DNA from: an uncultured Solirubrobacterales bacterium
GTDB lineage: Bacteria > Actinomycetota > Thermoleophilia > Solirubrobacterales > Solirubrobacteraceae
Assembly (NCBI GenBank): GCA_903953065.1
Contig: CAJBIG010000127.1
Coordinates: 1 to 7,223, forward strand
Length of the DNA stretch: 7,223 bases
Direction: 5' to 3'
Part shown: positions 5,876 to 7,223 of the stretch, in pieces
Layout: each line of letters opens with the position of its first letter
How positions within the stretch are numbered: position 1 is the stretch's first letter
Position numbers and translations under genes: made by a program
Notes under the pieces: generated by a model
What the model saw: the letters and a program-made list of their open reading frames with translations, nothing else
Told to the model about the DNA's origin: nothing
Databases searched by the model: none

Positions 5876-6073
5876 ATGCCCAAGATGAAGACACATTCCG
5901 GCGCAAAGAAGCGCTTCAAGCTGACCTCGAAGGGAAAGGTTCGTGCGCGCAAAGCGATGTCGAGCCACATCCTTGAAAAGAAGTCACCGAAGCGTAAGCG
6001 CGGCTTCCGCAAGCCTGCCGAGGTAGCCGCAGTCGATGTTCCGCGTGTCAAGAGAATGCTGGGCGACAAGTGA
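5876..6073 (+). CDS. rpmI: 50S ribosomal protein L35 (bL35)
   Basis: Small basic ribosomal protein of 65 residues, the normal family length. It starts with the family signature PKMKTHSGAKKRFK (2-15), followed by GKVRARKAMSSHILEKKSPKRKRG (20-43) in the usual basic form, and ends in VPRVKRMLGDK. It binds 23S rRNA in the large subunit. The ATG is unambiguous because the signature begins at the next codon. Its TGA overlaps the rplT GTG as GTGA, so L35 and L20 synthesis should be translationally coupled. It lies 76 bp downstream of infC, with a candidate promoter of its own in the gap. Confidence 0.98.
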   Translation: MPKMKTHSGAKKRFKLTSKGKVRARKAMSSHILEKKSPKRKRGFRKPAEVAAVDVPRVKRMLGDK

Positions 6074-6435
6074 CGCGCGTAAAGCGGTCGGTTTCGGCCA
6101 AGAAGAAGCGTCGCGCAACACTCGAGCGCGCCAAGGGCTACCGCGGAACGGCGAACTCGAACTACCGTCGCGCGAAGGAAACGCTGATGAAGGCGGATTC
6201 CTACGCCTACCGCGACCGTCGCAATCGCAAGCGTGACTTCCGCCGTCTTTGGATCACCCGCATCAACGCCGCAGCGCGGCTGAACGGGATGACGTACGCA
6301 ACCTTTATGCATGGCCTCAGCGAAGCTGGAATTGAGCTTGACCGGAAGGTGCTAGCTGACATCGCTGTGCGCGACCCTGAGACGTTCCGCCGATTTGTAG
6401 ACGCCGCCCGAGAGGCGACGGCCGCTGAGTCGTAG
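6070..6435 (+). CDS. rplT: 50S ribosomal protein L20 (bL20)
   Basis: L20 binds 23S rRNA early and is needed for large-subunit assembly. In several bacteria it also represses its own operon. It has 121 residues, normal for the family. The N-terminal basic extension (MTRVKRSVSAKKKRRATLERAKGYRG, residues 1-26) threads rRNA, followed by YAYRDRRNRKRDFRRLWITRINAAAR (45-70), the most conserved block, and a globular C-domain with GMTYATFMHGLSEAGIELDRKVLADIA (73-99). The GTG start overlaps the rpmI stop by four bases. A strong terminator begins 25 bp after its stop codon, so it is the last gene of the infC-rpmI-rplT unit. Confidence 0.98.
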   Translation: MTRVKRSVSAKKKRRATLERAKGYRGTANSNYRRAKETLMKADSYAYRDRRNRKRDFRRLWITRINAAARLNGMTYATFMHGLSEAGIELDRKVLADIAVRDPETFRRFVDAAREATAAES

Positions 6436-6460
6436 ACTCCGCCGCCGTTCCGCCGCTACC

Positions 6461-6497
6461 GGGCGCCGCTTCCGCAAGGAGGGGCGCCCTTTTTTTT
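6461..6497 (+). terminator. strong intrinsic terminator after rplT
   Basis: GGGCGCC (6461-6467) pairs with GGCGCCC (6483-6489). After one mismatch the stem continues for four more pairs (6469-6472 with 6478-6481), closing on a 5-base loop. Eight T residues (6490-6497) follow the stem at once. This is a textbook Rho-independent terminator for the ribosomal-protein unit. Confidence 0.9.
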
Positions 6498-6514
6498 GAG
6501 CGAAACACAGGCCA

Positions 6515-7216
6515 ATGACGATCCACAACTCTCAACATCCAAACCTCAATCAAGTGACGCTGCTGCGCACGCGGCGCGGCCGCGACCGCAGTGGCCGCTT
6601 CGTTGCCGAAGGAGAGGATCTGATCGCAGCCGCGGCCGCCAATGGCTGGCAGCCGGTCGATTCCTTTGTCGCTGAGGGAAGTGGGCTGAGCGGGACCGAG
6701 GTCAGCGAAGAGGCTTTGGCCGAGGTATCGGCGCTTGGGTCGGGCACGCGCGCGCTAGCGATCTACGAGCAGCGCTGGGGCGAGCCGGTCGGACCGCTCG
6801 CGGTGTGGCTTCACGGCGTTGGCGACCCGGGAAACGTTGGGACGATCATCCGCAGCGCCCACGCTTTCGGGGCCTCCAGCGTGATCCTCGGCCCAGGCAG
6901 CGCGGACCCGTTTGGCCCGAAGGCGGTGCGGGCGAGTATGGGAGCGATCTTCAGCGTCTCCGTTGCGAGAGCCGACAAGATCGACCAGCTCCCTGGAGCG
7001 ACCGTTGCGCTTGCCGCTTCAGCTCCGCTGCAGCTCGACGGGGCGATATGGCCGGAGGGTGAGCTGACGCTGATGATCGGGGCCGAGCGTGAAGGTCTTC
7101 CTCAGGCTGCGCTGGCCGCTGCCGACGAGGTTCGCTCTATCGAGATAGCCGGGGACTCGCTAAACGCCGCTATGGCAGCGACAATCGCGCTCTATTCATG
7201 CACGAGGAAGCTTTAG
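6515..7216 (+). CDS. SpoU/TrmH-family RNA 2'-O-ribose methyltransferase
   Basis: SPOUT-class enzyme that would transfer a methyl group from S-adenosylmethionine to a ribose 2'-OH in rRNA or tRNA. It has 233 residues, slightly short for two-domain members (about 250-270). The N-terminal substrate-binding domain (about 1-80) includes the typical GRFVAEGEDLI (27-37). The catalytic domain carries all three SpoU motifs: motif 1 DPGNVGTIIRSAHAFGA (104-120), motif 2 MIGAEREGLP (187-196) and motif 3 SLNAAMAA (215-222) in the knot. DPFGPKAVRASMGAIF (131-146) is the family's usual connecting block. The ATG start is 17 bases after the terminator T-run, with only a weak AGG upstream, so expression may rely on read-through or on a promoter inside the terminator region. 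Such a gene often sits between rplT and pheST in Actinobacteria, which supports an rRNA target, but the modified nucleotide cannot be named. Confidence 0.92.
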   Translation: MTIHNSQHPNLNQVTLLRTRRGRDRSGRFVAEGEDLIAAAAANGWQPVDSFVAEGSGLSGTEVSEEALAEVSALGSGTRALAIYEQRWGEPVGPLAVWLHGVGDPGNVGTIIRSAHAFGASSVILGPGSADPFGPKAVRASMGAIFSVSVARADKIDQLPGATVALAASAPLQLDGAIWPEGELTLMIGAEREGLPQAALAAADEVRSIEIAGDSLNAAMAATIALYSCTRKL

Positions 7217-7223
7217 GGTGGCG

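Noticed and set aside
5422..6312. A 296-codon open frame on the minus strand opposite infC, rpmI and rplT
   Set aside because: It is antisense to three certain genes, spans their intergenic regions and shows no recognisable domain. High GC content routinely creates such long shadow frames.
1..7223. A novel defence, mobile or CRISPR-like system
   Set aside because: Every stretch is explained by housekeeping, hydrolase or transport genes. No direct-repeat array, transposase, integrase, toxin-antitoxin pair or tRNA attachment site was seen.

Overview
The window reads as chromosomal DNA from a high-GC Gram-positive bacterium. The IF-3, L20 and ThrS sequences look actinobacterial, and the overall style (GTG/TTG starts, few Shine-Dalgarno sites, long acidic IF-3 tail) would suit a deep-branching actinobacterial class such as Thermoleophilia. 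That placement is inference from protein appearance, not from a search. No IS element, CRISPR array, tRNA, rRNA or sign of horizontal transfer was seen, and coding density is very high.

The left third (1-2577) is one leftward block of three genes with gaps of 10 and 23 bp. In transcription order these are a MhpC-type alpha/beta hydrolase, an HSL-type alpha/beta hydrolase or esterase, and the first 163 codons of a PstS-like phosphate-binding lipoprotein that leaves the window at base 1. They may be cotranscribed.

A 112-bp divergent intergenic region (2578-2689) separates this block from a rightward translation cluster. It holds an 11-bp palindrome and candidate -10 boxes placed so that both flanking genes could be read from leaderless mRNAs.

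The right two thirds (2690-7216) is the classic threonyl-tRNA synthetase / IF-3 / L35 / L20 cluster: thrS, a small DUF192 gene, infC, rpmI, rplT, a strong intrinsic terminator, then a SpoU/TrmH-family RNA 2'-O-methyltransferase. In many bacteria pheS and pheT follow this block, so they may lie just beyond the right edge. All products except DUF192 act in translation: tRNA charging, initiation, large-subunit assembly and probably RNA modification. Two internal -10-like TATACT boxes, before infC and before rpmI, and an 8-bp inverted repeat between infC and rpmI suggest that parts of the cluster are controlled separately.

I did not find a convincing undescribed system. The points most worth a second look are the 95-residue Ala/Glu-rich tail on IF-3, the inverted repeat and promoter before rpmI, the DUF192 gene inserted between thrS and infC, and the terminator placed only 17 bp before the methyltransferase start.
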